A stretch of DNA of 64,000 nucleotides, taken from Planctomycetota bacterium. GTDB taxonomy: Bacteria > Planctomycetota > Phycisphaerae > UBA1845. The notes below the pieces were generated by a model, which saw only the letters and a list, made by a program, of their open reading frames with translations, made no database searches and was not told where the DNA came from. The stretch spans positions 1-64,000 of the forward strand of contig JACQXM010000036.1 in NCBI GenBank assembly GCA_016208685.1. The letters run 5' to 3'. Shown in pieces: positions 1 through 8,085 of this stretch (its first letter is position 1; each line of letters opens with the position of its first letter). The translations under genes were made by a program, and so were the position numbers.

Positions 1-117
1 CTCAAACGCCCGGGAATGAAATGGGATACGGACAACGCCGCCGCCCTCATGAACCTGGTCGCCCTCCGGGAAAGCGGCCTGTGGGAGCGCTACTGGCAAA
101 GTCGAAGAACCGCCTGA
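1..117 (+). CDS. Transposase, C-terminal fragment (cut by window edge)
   Basis: An open frame runs in from the left edge and ends at TGA 115-117. The 38 visible residues include GMKWDTDNAAALMNL followed by LWERYW. This arrangement (Arg/Lys-rich, GM-x-W, then an Ala/Leu helix and a terminal W-x-x-YW) resembles the very C-terminus of ISKra4-type transposases. The catalytic domain would lie outside the window, so completeness cannot be judged. It is on the opposite strand to the phage-like genes that follow, which fits an insertion sequence lying next to a decayed integrated element. Family assignment is by memory of the tail pattern only and could be another transposase family with a similar end. 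Confidence 0.5.
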   Translation, partial: LKRPGMKWDTDNAAALMNLVALRESGLWERYWQSRRTA

Positions 118-256
118 TGCCAGAATCCGTGGCCAGACCCCACGTCGTGCAGCTCACAACGCACGCCTTGCCAGGAAGCGGACGGGGCGTTATTGTAGTG
201 GCCGTTCCCAGGATTCAGGGCCGGGCGCGTAGGCGCGCGCTGCGGCCCGCTTTGTT

Positions 257-487
257 TCACGCACACCCAGCGGCCCCCCTTCCCCGGGCGCACAGCCGCC
301 CCGTCGGCGCCAGCTCTTCGACGATGCAGCCGCGTCCGATGAAGTCGTCAATTTCGTCAGCACGCCAGCGCGTGGAGCGTGCAACCTTCAAAGGTCGCGG
401 GAGCTTCCCGCTCGCGGCGAGCTTGTAGACCTGCCTCCCCGACAACTTCAACCGTGCCGCAACCTCTCTGCACGTCAGTAGTTCCAT
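257..487 (-). CDS. Small helix-turn-helix protein (AlpA/excisionase-like)
   Basis: This 76-residue protein begins MELLTCREVAARLKLSGRQ, the classic start of the HTH_17 / MerR-like winged helix found in excisionases and AlpA-type regulators, followed by VYKLAASGKLPRPLKV and a Trp-Arg segment (TRWRADEID). Such proteins bind DNA and control excision or prophage gene expression. The start at 487 is chosen over an upstream in-frame start because GGAG lies 8 bases before this ATG. The tail after about residue 60 is Gly/Arg-rich and looks non-conserved. Context (terminase small subunit and other orphan genes on the same strand) supports a mobile-element origin. No integrase gene is visible nearby. 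Confidence 0.7.
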   Translation of the reverse strand: MELLTCREVAARLKLSGRQVYKLAASGKLPRPLKVARSTRWRADEIDDFIGRGCIVEELAPTGRLCARGRGAAGCA

Positions 488-667
488 TCTTTGGACTCCA
501 ACAAGAGCCGCACCATCGCGGCGTCTGCGGGAAGTATTCAACGTGGTCCGGAATGGAATTAATTCGGAGTCTTTAGTCCGTCGGTTGGCAGGGTTGGGAA
601 TGGCTTGGCGGGGTCAGGAATGCGGGCGAATTCAGCGCCAGAATTTAATCAACGGCCTTGACAGCAT

Positions 668-1330
668 TTATTTCCGGCAGCGCTTCCGGTTGCGATCCAC
701 GGCGCGGCGCACGTCATCCGCGGTGAAGGGCGTGTCATTCGGTTTCAAGCCAAGCGCGTTGGCGCAGTCCGCGTACCTCCCGTATTTCCCGGAGTTCCAG
801 GCCTTGCAGATGCGTTCGTCGGATTTGGGGTTGGTGTCTCCGCTGCCCTTCGGCCGCCCGCGCGCCCGTTTCGGCTTGCCCGCGGCATCCGCCGCCGCGC
901 GGAGTTGATCCTCAAGGTCCTCGGCAAGCTCCGTCGCCCGATAGAGCCAGCGTTCATACGGCGGCGCCTGCGGCCCCGGTGGGTGACGAAGCCGTTCCTT
1001 CAGGCTTTGTCTGGTTTGCCGCCGCGCGTTGCGCCTGAAACCATCCCAGTCCAAAACGAGGAGTTCGGGAATGGGACCGACCAGTTCAGGAAGCCCGTCG
1101 ATCTCTTCGCCGGTCTCCAGGATGATGGGTTTCTCTGGAGAGAAGGCGTATGCCGGTCGTCCGAAGAACGCCTCCAGGAACGAGTCCTGCCGCAGTCGTT
1201 CAATGATCTGGTCTACAAACCGTCGCGGGCCGACCCAGACGTGCGCGTCGACGGTTCTGGTCCCCGCGTCGGCGGGCAGCCCATGAACGCTCAGCACCAC
1301 GGAATCGTCGGACAGGTTCGGCACTTGCAC
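668..1330 (-). CDS. Hypothetical protein of phage-like segment, with AT-hook-like motif
   Basis: A 220-residue protein that I do not recognise. It starts with GTG at 1330; a second GTG two codons later has better spacing to an upstream AAGG. The middle holds a charged, probably helical stretch (ARRQTRQSLKERL, then ERWLYRATELAEDLEDQL). Residues about 155-165 read KRARGRPKGSG, an AT-hook-like Arg-Gly-Arg-Pro core that could touch the DNA minor groove. The C-terminus is basic (DRNRKRCRK). It lies between the HTH gene and the terminase small subunit on the same strand, so it is probably an accessory gene of the same element. A DNA-binding role is inference from the hook and the charge only. Confidence 0.5.
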   Translation of the reverse strand: MQVPNLSDDSVVLSVHGLPADAGTRTVDAHVWVGPRRFVDQIIERLRQDSFLEAFFGRPAYAFSPEKPIILETGEEIDGLPELVGPIPELLVLDWDGFRRNARRQTRQSLKERLRHPPGPQAPPYERWLYRATELAEDLEDQLRAAADAAGKPKRARGRPKGSGDTNPKSDERICKAWNSGKYGRYADCANALGLKPNDTPFTADDVRRAVDRNRKRCRK

Positions 1331-1425
1331 CTACCTTGGGGCCGGTCCGGGCGCCGTCGATGTAGGTGCGCACCAACGGTCACCCGGTCCGTGCGGCGAG
1401 CCGTCGCCCGCCTGCCCTCCAAAAC

Positions 1426-1890
1426 CTAGCCTTCGTGCGGCCTGTCGTCCAGCGGGACCGGGCCGAAGAACCGCGCAGCCCCATCGTCCGCTTGCGGAGG
1501 GGGTTCCGTGCCGAAGCCCAGCCGCGCCCGGGCCGCGGGGTTGAACCCGAACCGATCCTCCAACGTGCCGAGCTGTTGGGCGAGCTGGTGTGCCCGCCGC
1601 ATGACCGCTGGGCTGGGGTCCGGCTCCGCACTGAGCCTCCACCACTCGGCGAGCGTCTGTACGTACCGACCCAGGCTGTGCTGGTCCAACGGGCTCAGCC
1701 GCCCTGTGCCCCGGAACCGCACCACCGCGTCGTTCCACAGCAGGCGGGCATCCGGGGTCAGCCACTCCGGCGCTTCGGGCTCGCCCATCGGTACGGCCGG
1801 TATGTCCACGCCTTCCCGCCCTGCCGCCAGGGCACTTCCACGAAGCCTCAAACGTTCAGCCGATTCCGGTAGTGGTCCACGTCTACCCAT
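1426..1890 (-). CDS. Phage terminase small subunit, P27 family
   Basis: A 154-residue protein that begins MGRRGPLPESAERLRLRGS, the signature N-terminus of P27-type terminase small subunits (MGRRGP then a basic LRG motif), followed by PEWLTPDARLLWNDAV, the usual W-L-xx-A-xx-W block. These proteins recognise phage DNA and hand it to the large subunit for packaging. The ATG at 1890 is preceded by GGAGG at 9 bases, so it is preferred over the in-frame TTG at 1905. No large subunit, portal or capsid gene is visible on either side, so this is either a relic of a prophage or part of a satellite. The C-terminal third is Pro/Asp-rich and poorly conserved-looking. Confidence 0.75.
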   Translation of the reverse strand: MGRRGPLPESAERLRLRGSALAAGREGVDIPAVPMGEPEAPEWLTPDARLLWNDAVVRFRGTGRLSPLDQHSLGRYVQTLAEWWRLSAEPDPSPAVMRRAHQLAQQLGTLEDRFGFNPAARARLGFGTEPPPQADDGAARFFGPVPLDDRPHEG

Positions 1891-2007
1891 TTTAACAGCC
1901 TCCAAAGTTCGCCATTTTCAAAACCCTCGAAACGGTGCGCGGCCTTGGCCGATGGTCAATCCGACCCCAAACGCCAGAATTTCGCCCCCCCTACCCCCTG
2001 GGCAACG

Positions 2008-2226
2008 CTACGTCCGGGGGGTAGGCGTCACCAGCGCCCGCCAGTTCCTCGGCAGACTGCGGACCAGCGCCCCGTCCCACAAGGCTTCGATCCCCGTGGC
2101 CCGGAACCGCACCACCGCGCCGCCGGGTCCGTGGTCGTCCCGCGGGTGCCGCTCGACGTAACCGACCAGCTCCGCCCCCACCGGTAAGGGGCTTGCCTGC
2201 ACCATCATTCTCGCCGCAATTGTCAT
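2008..2226 (-). CDS. Small hypothetical protein of mobile segment
   Basis: A 72-residue protein starting at ATG 2226 with GGAGG 9 bases upstream. The start overlaps the stop of the preceding same-strand frame as ATGA (2223-2226), which suggests translational coupling and argues that this is a real gene. The sequence has no motif I recognise; it contains GGAVVRFRATGIEALWDGA, and the DNA encoding VVRFR is nearly identical to a stretch in the neighbouring terminase gene that encodes DAVVRFRGTG. Function is unknown. Confidence 0.5.
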   Translation of the reverse strand: MTIAARMMVQASPLPVGAELVGYVERHPRDDHGPGGAVVRFRATGIEALWDGALVRSLPRNWRALVTPTPRT

Positions 2227-2495
2227 GGCCTGTTCCTCCCTGCCGGCGTACCGGCGCTCGCCTTCACCATCGCCACGATCCCCGCCCGCAGGGCTTCGGG
2301 CAGCCTCGGCCACGCCGCCACCACCACCGTCAAGTCGGGGTGTTCCTGCGCAGAATCCGTCAAGCTGGACGCCAAGACACCTTGCGGCCCGCCCCCGGAT
2401 TCGTTACTTACTTCTTGCGGACAAACGACTTGCGCGCCGTTGGGCGCGGTGGGCAACAGGGGTTCGAATCCCCTTGGGGGTAGTCTCCGCGGCAC
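2223..2495 (-). CDS. Possible integrase-tail-like remnant reading out of the attachment site
   Basis: An open frame of up to 90 residues whose C-terminal half reads DLTVVVAAWPRLPEALRAG. The pattern D-L-x-x-V-V-x-A-W-P-x-L-P-x-A-(I/L)-R-A-G-I is one I associate with C-terminal tails of tyrosine recombinases and neighbouring genes in planctomycete-type mobile elements; this is recollection, not a search. The N-terminal part reads through a tRNA-like T-arm (2458-2474) and is probably not native, so the true protein is likely truncated by recombination at that site. The stop overlaps the next gene as ATGA. If correct, it is what is left of the integrase that inserted this element. Confidence 0.35.
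   Translation of the reverse strand: MPRRLPPRGFEPLLPTAPNGAQVVCPQEVSNESGGGPQGVLASSLTDSAQEHPDLTVVVAAWPRLPEALRAGIVAMVKASAGTPAGRNRP
2450..2482 (+). other. tRNA-like T-arm, putative attachment-site scar
   Basis: Positions 2458-2474 form a perfect 5-bp T-stem with the loop TTCGAAT, followed by TGGGGGT and A in the places of a tRNA acceptor strand and discriminator. A matching 5' strand GCCCCCG lies at 2391-2397, but the intervening 60 bases do not fold as D and anticodon arms, so this is not a functional tRNA. Tyrosine recombinases often integrate into tRNA 3' ends and leave this kind of partial copy. Its position at the boundary between phage-like genes (left) and ordinary chromosomal genes (right) fits an attR-type junction. 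Confidence 0.35.
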
Positions 2496-2650
2496 ATGTC
2501 AGAGTCGCGGGGTTGGTGGGCGGCCAGGGCGGAACCTGCGTGCAAGCGAGGGAATACGACGATGCCTCCCGGCGCGGCGAGGCCATTCGGCGCCGCGATC
2601 CGGCGACCCCGGGCCGCACGCGCGCGGTGAGTGCCACAAAGGAGGCACTC

Positions 2651-3199
2651 ATGCGCCCCTCGCGCCTGCGCTTATGGTATCGCGCCAAGCACCCGGTGTT
2701 CCGCTTCGTTTCGCTTCTGACGCTGCTGCTCGTACTATGCGAGATTATCGCCTCGGGCACGCTGGTGCACGACCGCGCCGTGCCCGCCTATCAGCGGCTG
2801 TGCGCCCGCATGTCCGCCGCGGCCATGCGCGTTTTCGGCGAAGACGCCACGGTTTCCGACTGCACGATCATGTCACCTCGGTTCATCGTGGACATTAAGC
2901 GGGGGTGCGACGCCGTGCAGCCCACGGTGCTGTTCGTCTCAGCGGTGCTGGCGTCGCCCGTGGCGTGGTGGACGAAGCTGCCGGGGATTCTCGCGGGACT
3001 TGCGTTCCTGGTGATCATGAACCAGGTACGGGTCATCAGCCTCTTCTACATCGGCGCGTTCTGTTCCCACGCCGTGTTCGACATCATGCATCACGACGTG
3101 TGGCAGGCGGCGTTCATCCTCCTGTCCGTACTCGCCTGGGGGCTGTGGGCGGTGTGGGCGGTACGCGTGACCCGGACGGCGCCGCATGCGACCGCATAG
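2651..3199 (+). CDS. xrtH: Exosortase H (XrtH-type transpeptidase)
   Basis: A 182-residue integral membrane protein with about four to five hydrophobic helices. It carries the three exosortase active-site elements: Cys in RGCDAVQPT, Arg in MNQVRVISLFYIG and His in the DIMHHDVWQA segment. The Cys-block context and the short length fit exosortase H, which recognises IPTLxxWG-type C-terminal sorting signals and processes secreted proteins at the inner membrane. Start at 2651 is supported by AAAGGAGG just upstream; longer in-frame starts would read through the tRNA-like scar. Its end overlaps the next gene by 14 bases, so the two are almost certainly co-translated. No protein with an IPTLxxWG tail is encoded in this window. 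Confidence 0.8.
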   Translation: MRPSRLRLWYRAKHPVFRFVSLLTLLLVLCEIIASGTLVHDRAVPAYQRLCARMSAAAMRVFGEDATVSDCTIMSPRFIVDIKRGCDAVQPTVLFVSAVLASPVAWWTKLPGILAGLAFLVIMNQVRVISLFYIGAFCSHAVFDIMHHDVWQAAFILLSVLAWGLWAVWAVRVTRTAPHATA

Positions 3200-3776
3200 C
3201 GTCATCCCGCGTTTTTGCGGCATCGCCGTGCTGCTGTACACGCTGCTCATACTCCCCTGGCCGGGCGTGCGCTCGGCGTATCGCGCGATGTATGTGGCGG
3301 TGGCGCAGGCAATGTTCTCGCACTTCGGGGGCGCGGGGCGCGTGGTGTTCGAGCCGCGGCCGTCGCCAGACCGCGGGCGGGACGATCTGCTGCTCACGCT
3401 TGGGCGGGAGGATGTGGAGGTCGCCGGCGAGGTGGAGGTGGACACGGGCCGGGTGGGGTACGTTCCGACCGTGGAGCTCGTCGCGCTGGTGTTTGCGTCC
3501 CCCGTTGCCTGGCCACGAAGGTGGCGATCGCTGGTAGTCGGGCTCCTGTTGGTTAACGCCTTCGTGGCGGCCCGGATGGCGCTGCTGCTGTTGCATTGGT
3601 TCTCGATGCCCACGCCGTTTCGCCTGTATGCCCCCGGGGCGCCAGGGCAGGGGCTGCTGTCCTGGTCGTACGAGTGCCTTTTCGTGTCCCCCGCGGGCTC
3701 GTTCCTCGTGCCGCTGTTGATCTGGGGCGCGGTGACCATCCGCCGCGAGGACATAGTGCGTTGTTTTCGGACTTGA
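3186..3776 (+). CDS. Exosortase-H-associated membrane protein
   Basis: A 196-residue protein with an N-terminal hydrophobic helix (FCGIAVLLYTLLILPWPGV), a soluble 60-80 residue middle segment and further helices near residues 95-130 and at the C-terminus. It overlaps xrtH by 14 bases and has no independent promoter. A membrane protein encoded directly after XrtH is a recurring arrangement, and this position and topology match it. The soluble middle, probably facing the periplasm, contains DDLLLTLGREDVEV and a Gly/Val repeat but no catalytic motif that I can identify. It may present substrates to, or stabilise, the sortase; that role is inference. Confidence 0.65.
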   Translation: MRPHSVIPRFCGIAVLLYTLLILPWPGVRSAYRAMYVAVAQAMFSHFGGAGRVVFEPRPSPDRGRDDLLLTLGREDVEVAGEVEVDTGRVGYVPTVELVALVFASPVAWPRRWRSLVVGLLLVNAFVAARMALLLLHWFSMPTPFRLYAPGAPGQGLLSWSYECLFVSPAGSFLVPLLIWGAVTIRREDIVRCFRT

Positions 3777-4267
3777 CGTGCCTGTGGTCGCCTTCGGGCG
3801 GGATCGGTGTCGTGGGACGCCGCCGGCCCGGAACGCCGGGCCTGGCCCTGGCGAATGGGAAACATCCTTACGTACCTGCCGGTTTCCGGCCACCAGCACC
3901 GGGGCGTTTTCGCACTGGCGGGCGCGGGAATTTCTTTCCCGCCGCGCTGGACAGCCGTGGCCCGGGGACCTATAATGAGAAAATCGCTGGGGTTGCCGCG
4001 ACAGGCTCGAGTTTCCGCGCCGCGGCTGATCGGGTGCGCCTTCTGGATAGCGTTGGTCTGCAGCAAAAGCGGAGGGCGGGCGGTTTTTAGGGGTCTGGGG
4101 GACGACTAAGTCTTTCGCGTTGCGCTAGTTCGCACTAATGCGGGTTTTTTGGGAACCGTGTCGAGGCGTGGAGCGCGCTTCCGCCGCCGGGCCCTCAGCT
4201 CCGTTGGGGGCAGGCCCCGCGGGCCGGGGTGCGGGCGCCGGCCGCGCGGTGCGTCCGGTTTGAGTTA
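3777..4267. other. Intergenic region, no gene seen
   Basis: No credible gene. Short frames here lack ribosome sites and coding character. A frame starting at ATG 3974 follows TATAATG closely and encodes about 44 residues with a hydrophobic patch, but has no upstream Shine-Dalgarno and is not supported. The DNA from about 4140 is very GC-rich. Confidence 0.5.
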
Positions 4268-4296
4268 TTGAATTCGGCGGTCTAAACTGCTAGCAT
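4268..4296 (+). promoter_or_regulatory. Candidate sigma-70-type promoter of the secreted Cys-rich protein
   Basis: TTGAAT (4268-4273) and TAGCAT (4291-4296) are separated by exactly 17 bases in a locally AT-rich patch of otherwise GC-rich DNA. The start codon lies about 60 bases downstream. The same TAGCAT -10 hexamer occurs with 17-base spacing in the cysH promoter in this window. Confidence 0.5.
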
Positions 4297-4358
4297 GCAA
4301 GCGCCGGCGGCGCGAGGGTACGCTGCCGTTCTCCGCATGCTGAAGAAGGGGACAAGCG

Positions 4359-6476
4359 ATGAAAAGTTCGGTGAAGTGGTTCACCCTGGCCGCGGGGATG
4401 GCGGTAACGCTGGGCCAGGTGGCGTTGGCACAGACTCCGACGCTGAAACTCGTGGCGGTGGAGGTCAACGACGTGCCATGCGCCGGGTGTCCGACGTCCA
4501 ACCTTACCGGCGTCGCACCCGGCGATGTGATCCGCGTGGACGCCTACGTGGAAGGCTGGGACGACCAGCCCAACCGTGGAGTGTGCAGCGGCCGGCCCAA
4601 TCAGCCGGGGACCCCCTTCGGTTCTGACTGCACCATCGACCAGCCCGGCGCTTGCGGCACGGCCAGGCATTGCAGCGACTCCGGCAGCCTGTGCACCAGG
4701 GATGGCGATTGTAATTCGCAGTCGTGCATCCCCAGCCAGTGCATCAAGGCGCCGCAGATCGCGTCGTACCAGTGGACGCTCGACGGCGGTTCCCTGCACG
4801 GCGCCACCTGCGGCGAGCTGACCCCGGCGTTGATTCCCTGCCTGCCGGACGATTGCTCGGACATCATGGACGGGCTGTGCCCCTGTGCGCAGTACTATCA
4901 GTTCACCGTCCAGTGCACCTGCGCCTTCAACGGAAGCTGCAACGTAACCCTTCCCGACGGGGACTATTGCGATCCGCTGGGCACCGCGTTCGTCGAGCTG
5001 GCCCGGCCGGACTTCCTCTTCTTCGGTCTGCCTACGTTGATGGTCGTCAACCCTTACACTCCCCCGAACATCGAGTGGGGCGGGACGGTGTTGTCGGGCG
5101 GCGCGGTCGATCCGCTGGTTCCGCGTTACCTCGGCACCATCCTCCTTCAGGCTTCGCCCAATGCCCAGGGTACCTACACCTTGAGGATGCTCGATGACGC
5201 CGCGCGCACGTTCGTGAACGATCAAAACGCTAACACCATCACCCAGCGCACGCTGGTCCCCCTGACCATCGACTTCGGCACGTGCTGCCCAGGCACGAAC
5301 TGTGCCGACACCAACCTCTGCACGATCGACTGCGTCGATAGCTGCGACACCTGCGTGTGCACGCATGAGAACAAGCAATGCCCCTTCGGGCAGGTGTGCA
5401 ACCCGGCGACCGGCTTGTGCGTGGTGGAGTGCACCCCGCAGTCGTGCACATCGACGAACCCCTGCGTGACCGCGGCCTGTGTCGGTTCCGTGTGCACGCT
5501 CACCAACAACAGCGACCCGTGCAACGACGGCAACCCCTGCACGGTGAACGACGTGTGCGGCAACGGCAATTGCACCGGCACGGCCAAGGATTGTAATGAC
5601 AACAACATCTGCACTAACGACTCATGCGTGGCCGGCAACTGCGTTAACGCCTTCAACACCGTCGTCTGCAACGACAACAACGCCTGCACCACCAACGATC
5701 GCTGCAACAACGGCGTGTGCACCGGCACGCAGATCCCGTGCAACGACAACAACGCCTGCACCGACGACTCGTGCAACAGCGGGCTGTGCGTGTTCACCAA
5801 CAACACCGCTCCGTGCACGCCGGACACGAACCTGTGTACGGACGACGTCTGCGCCGGAGGCACCTGCACCCACCCACCCAAGCAGTGTCCGCCCGGGCAG
5901 CAGTGCAACCCGGCGAACGGAAACTGCGAGACGACCGGCTGCCCGGCGTTCACCTCGGGCGACCCGCCGAATTGCGAGATCGACGGTCGCCAGCCGCACC
6001 CGGTGAGCAGCACCACGCCGGCGCAAGGTGTCGACCGCTTCAACCTGACCTTCCCGCAGACGTGCACGCTGGCGCCGAGCGACTTTACGCTCTCGGTAGC
6101 CCCGGGCCCGGCGCCGGGAGGCTTCGCCATCAGTCAGGTGAACGTGGTCGGGAACGTGGCGACCGTTGTGTTCAACCAGGTCATCCCGACCAAGAACTGG
6201 ACCTGCGTGATGCACAACGCCAGCGGCAAGAAGCACTGCCTCGGCTTCCTGCCCGCCGACGTCAACAAGAGCCGCGCGAGCAACGCCCAGGACATCACGG
6301 CCCTGGTCAACTCGCTCAACAACGCCGTGCCGCGTCCGCTTCTCGCTACGGACGCCAACCGCAGCGGGGCGGCCAACGCGCAGGACATCGCCGCGGTGGT
6401 GAACCTGCTCAACGGTGCCAGCGCGTTTGATCCGTGGCTGAACGTCACTATCCCCGTGGCCTGCCCGTCGCCGTGA
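4359..6476 (+). CDS. Secreted Cys-rich repeat protein with dockerin-like C-terminus
   Basis: A 705-residue exported protein. Residues 1-25 are a signal peptide ending in VALAQ. Residues about 30-310 look like a beta-rich extracellular domain with scattered Cys. Residues about 310-530 form a Cys-rich repeat region built on units such as CNDGNPCTVNDVC and CNDNNACTDDSCNSG, spaced like small disulfide-linked modules. A short immunoglobulin-like stretch follows, then two Ca-binding-like dockerin repeats near the C-terminus (ADVNKSRASNAQDITALVN and TDANRSGAANAQDIAAVVN). It has no CTERM-type sorting tail. RBS AAGGGGAC precedes the ATG. It is probably a cell-surface or extracellular structural protein; no enzymatic motif is visible. 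Confidence 0.8.
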   Translation: MKSSVKWFTLAAGMAVTLGQVALAQTPTLKLVAVEVNDVPCAGCPTSNLTGVAPGDVIRVDAYVEGWDDQPNRGVCSGRPNQPGTPFGSDCTIDQPGACGTARHCSDSGSLCTRDGDCNSQSCIPSQCIKAPQIASYQWTLDGGSLHGATCGELTPALIPCLPDDCSDIMDGLCPCAQYYQFTVQCTCAFNGSCNVTLPDGDYCDPLGTAFVELARPDFLFFGLPTLMVVNPYTPPNIEWGGTVLSGGAVDPLVPRYLGTILLQASPNAQGTYTLRMLDDAARTFVNDQNANTITQRTLVPLTIDFGTCCPGTNCADTNLCTIDCVDSCDTCVCTHENKQCPFGQVCNPATGLCVVECTPQSCTSTNPCVTAACVGSVCTLTNNSDPCNDGNPCTVNDVCGNGNCTGTAKDCNDNNICTNDSCVAGNCVNAFNTVVCNDNNACTTNDRCNNGVCTGTQIPCNDNNACTDDSCNSGLCVFTNNTAPCTPDTNLCTDDVCAGGTCTHPPKQCPPGQQCNPANGNCETTGCPAFTSGDPPNCEIDGRQPHPVSSTTPAQGVDRFNLTFPQTCTLAPSDFTLSVAPGPAPGGFAISQVNVVGNVATVVFNQVIPTKNWTCVMHNASGKKHCLGFLPADVNKSRASNAQDITALVNSLNNAVPRPLLATDANRSGAANAQDIAAVVNLLNGASAFDPWLNVTIPVACPSP

Positions 6477-6489
6477 GGTCGCGGGCAAC

Positions 6490-6514
6490 GCGGCGGGATC
6501 AGTAGACCCGCCGC
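6490..6514 (+). terminator. Terminator-like GC hairpin, no U-tract
   Basis: GCGGCGGG and CCCGCCGC form a perfect 8-bp stem with a 9-base loop, 14 bases after the stop of the secreted Cys-rich protein. There is no T-run after it, so it could be a Rho-independent terminator of weak type or an mRNA-stabilising hairpin. Confidence 0.4.
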
Positions 6515-6602
6515 GCGGCAACGGTAACGACTTAACCCTGGGGTGTGGCCGTCGGTTCGCCGATTGCCGCACCCCTTGTCTTTGGCACGGACGCTGCTGA
6601 CC

Positions 6603-7097
6603 ATGCTGCCAACTTCGCTTTCCCATCCGGTCATGCTCATACCCCGCTCCGTAGGGCGCGGAGTGCTAGAACATGCGGCGGCGGAGCACCCCAGGGAGTG
6701 CTGCGGAATCCTGATCGGCCGGGTGGTGGAGAACGCGATCCGTGCCGATCACGCCATCGCCGCGAGGAACATCACGGCGGGTGACGCACACCGGGCGTTT
6801 CAGCTTGATTGGACGTCGCTTCAGGCGGCATGGAACCTGGCCCGGCGAACCGAGCTCGCGGTCGTGGGGTTCTACCATTCGCACCCGGACGGCGGCACCG
6901 AGCCGTCTTCCGCGGATGGCGCGGCCGCCTGGCCGGGACTGGCGTACGTCATTGTCGGGCGCCGAGGGCCAGAGCCGGCGATTCGCGCCTGGCGTGCCCT
7001 CCGGGGCGCGCCCGACCTTGAGCCGATTCGGTTGCACCTCTCGAACGGGGCGAACGTCGTTGACAGCGGCGGGATCCATCCGTATCCTGACCTGTGA
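6603..7097 (+). CDS. JAMM/MPN-domain metalloprotease
   Basis: A 164-residue protein with the JAMM zinc signature: Glu in [11 protein letters not shown] and [19 protein letters not shown], which gives H-x-H-P-x(7)-S-x-x-D. Bacterial stand-alone JAMM proteins cleave ubiquitin-like or MoaD/CysO-like carriers. It ends 47 bases before cysteine synthase, recalling the mec-cysO-cysM arrangement of actinobacteria, in which the protease releases cysteine from the CysO carrier protein. No ubiquitin-fold carrier gene lies between them here. The start is uncertain: ATG 6603 and 6633 are both possible and neither has a strong ribosome site. Confidence 0.75.
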   Translation: MLPTSLSHPVMLIPRSVGRGVLEHAAAEHPRECCGILIGRVVENAIRADHAIAARNITAGDAHRAFQLDWTSLQAAWNLARRTELAVVGFYHSHPDGGTEPSSADGAAAWPGLAYVIVGRRGPEPAIRAWRALRGAPDLEPIRLHLSNGANVVDSGGIHPYPDL

Positions 7098-7143
7098 ATT
7101 CACTGGAATCCGCGAGCCTTGGAGCCCTTTTGGAGAGGCCTAT

Positions 7144-8085
7144 ATGTCCCTGCTCTTTGAGAACATCGTACGAACCGTCGGGCGCACGCCGTTGGTCAAG
7201 GTCCAGCGGATCATCCAGGCGCCGGCCACCGTTTACGCCAAGCTCGAGTTCTTCAATCCCCTGTCCAGCGTCAAGGACCGTATCGGGATGTCGATGATCG
7301 AGGCGGCGGAACGCGACGGGATACTCAAACCAGGCACGCGGGTCATCGAGCCGACATCGGGGAACACCGGCATTGCGCTGGCCTTTGTTTGTGCCGCGAA
7401 GGGGTACCCGCTGACGCTCACCATGCCGGAGAGCATGTCGATGGAGCGCCGAGCGATTCTTAAGGCCCTGGGCGCGGACCTGGTGCTCACGCCCGCCACC
7501 GAGGGGATGAAGGGAGCCATCGCCGCCGCGGAGCGCTTACTCAAGGAAACGCCCAACTCCTTCATGCCGCAGCAGTTCGACAACCCCGCCAACCCCGAGG
7601 TGCATCGTCGAACGACGGCCGAGGAGATCTGGAAAGACACCGACGGCAAGGTCGATATCCTGATTTCCGGGATCGGCACCGGCGGGACGATCACCGGCGT
7701 CGGAGAGGTGATAAAGTCGCGCAAGCCGTCGTTCAAGTGCGTGGCCATTGAACCGGAGGCTTCGCCGGTCATCAAGCAGACGATGGAAGGCAAGCCGGTT
7801 CAGCCGGGGCGGCATTCGATCCAGGGCATCGGTGCCGGGTTCGTGCCCAAGATTCTCAACCTCGAGGTCATCGACGAGGTGCAGCACATCGCCAACGAGG
7901 ACGCCTTCGCGTGGGCCCGCCGCGCCACGAAGGAGGAAGGCATTTTCTGCGGCATCTCCTCCGGGGCGGCGCTGTGTGTCGCGGATCGGGTGGCCCGCAA
8001 CCCGGCGAACAAGGGCAAGGTGATCGTCGCGATCCTGCCCAGCGCCGGCGAGCGCTACCTTTCGACGCCGCTTTTCTCGGAATAG
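7144..8085 (+). CDS. cysK: Cysteine synthase (O-acetylserine sulfhydrylase)
   Basis: A 313-residue PLP-dependent enzyme of the usual family length. It joins O-acetylserine (or a phosphoserine analogue) with sulfide to give cysteine. The PLP lysine sits in [11 protein letters not shown], the substrate/PLP phosphate loop is [13 protein letters not shown], and the Gly-rich loop is [19 protein letters not shown] is the conserved late motif. GGAGAGG lies 7 bases before the ATG. It follows the JAMM protease, so the two are probably co-transcribed. CysK and CysM types are hard to separate by eye, and the JAMM neighbour leaves open use of a protein-bound sulfur donor. Confidence 0.9.
   Translation: MSLLFENIVRTVGRTPLVKVQRIIQAPATVYAKLEFFNPLSSVKDRIGMSMIEAAERDGILKPGTRVIEPTSGNTGIALAFVCAAKGYPLTLTMPESMSMERRAILKALGADLVLTPATEGMKGAIAAAERLLKETPNSFMPQQFDNPANPEVHRRTTAEEIWKDTDGKVDILISGIGTGGTITGVGEVIKSRKPSFKCVAIEPEASPVIKQTMEGKPVQPGRHSIQGIGAGFVPKILNLEVIDEVQHIANEDAFAWARRATKEEGIFCGISSGAALCVADRVARNPANKGKVIVAILPSAGERYLSTPLFSE

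Noticed and set aside
2391-2482. Functional class II tRNA
   Set aside because: Acceptor and T-arm can pair but the D and anticodon arms do not form, so it is treated as a scar.
2939-4066. Minus-strand frame opposite the exosortase pair
   Set aside because: Low-complexity, basic composition and opposite two well-supported genes.
5222-6130. Antisense open frame over the secreted Cys-rich gene
   Set aside because: It mirrors the repeats of the sense gene and lacks independent support.
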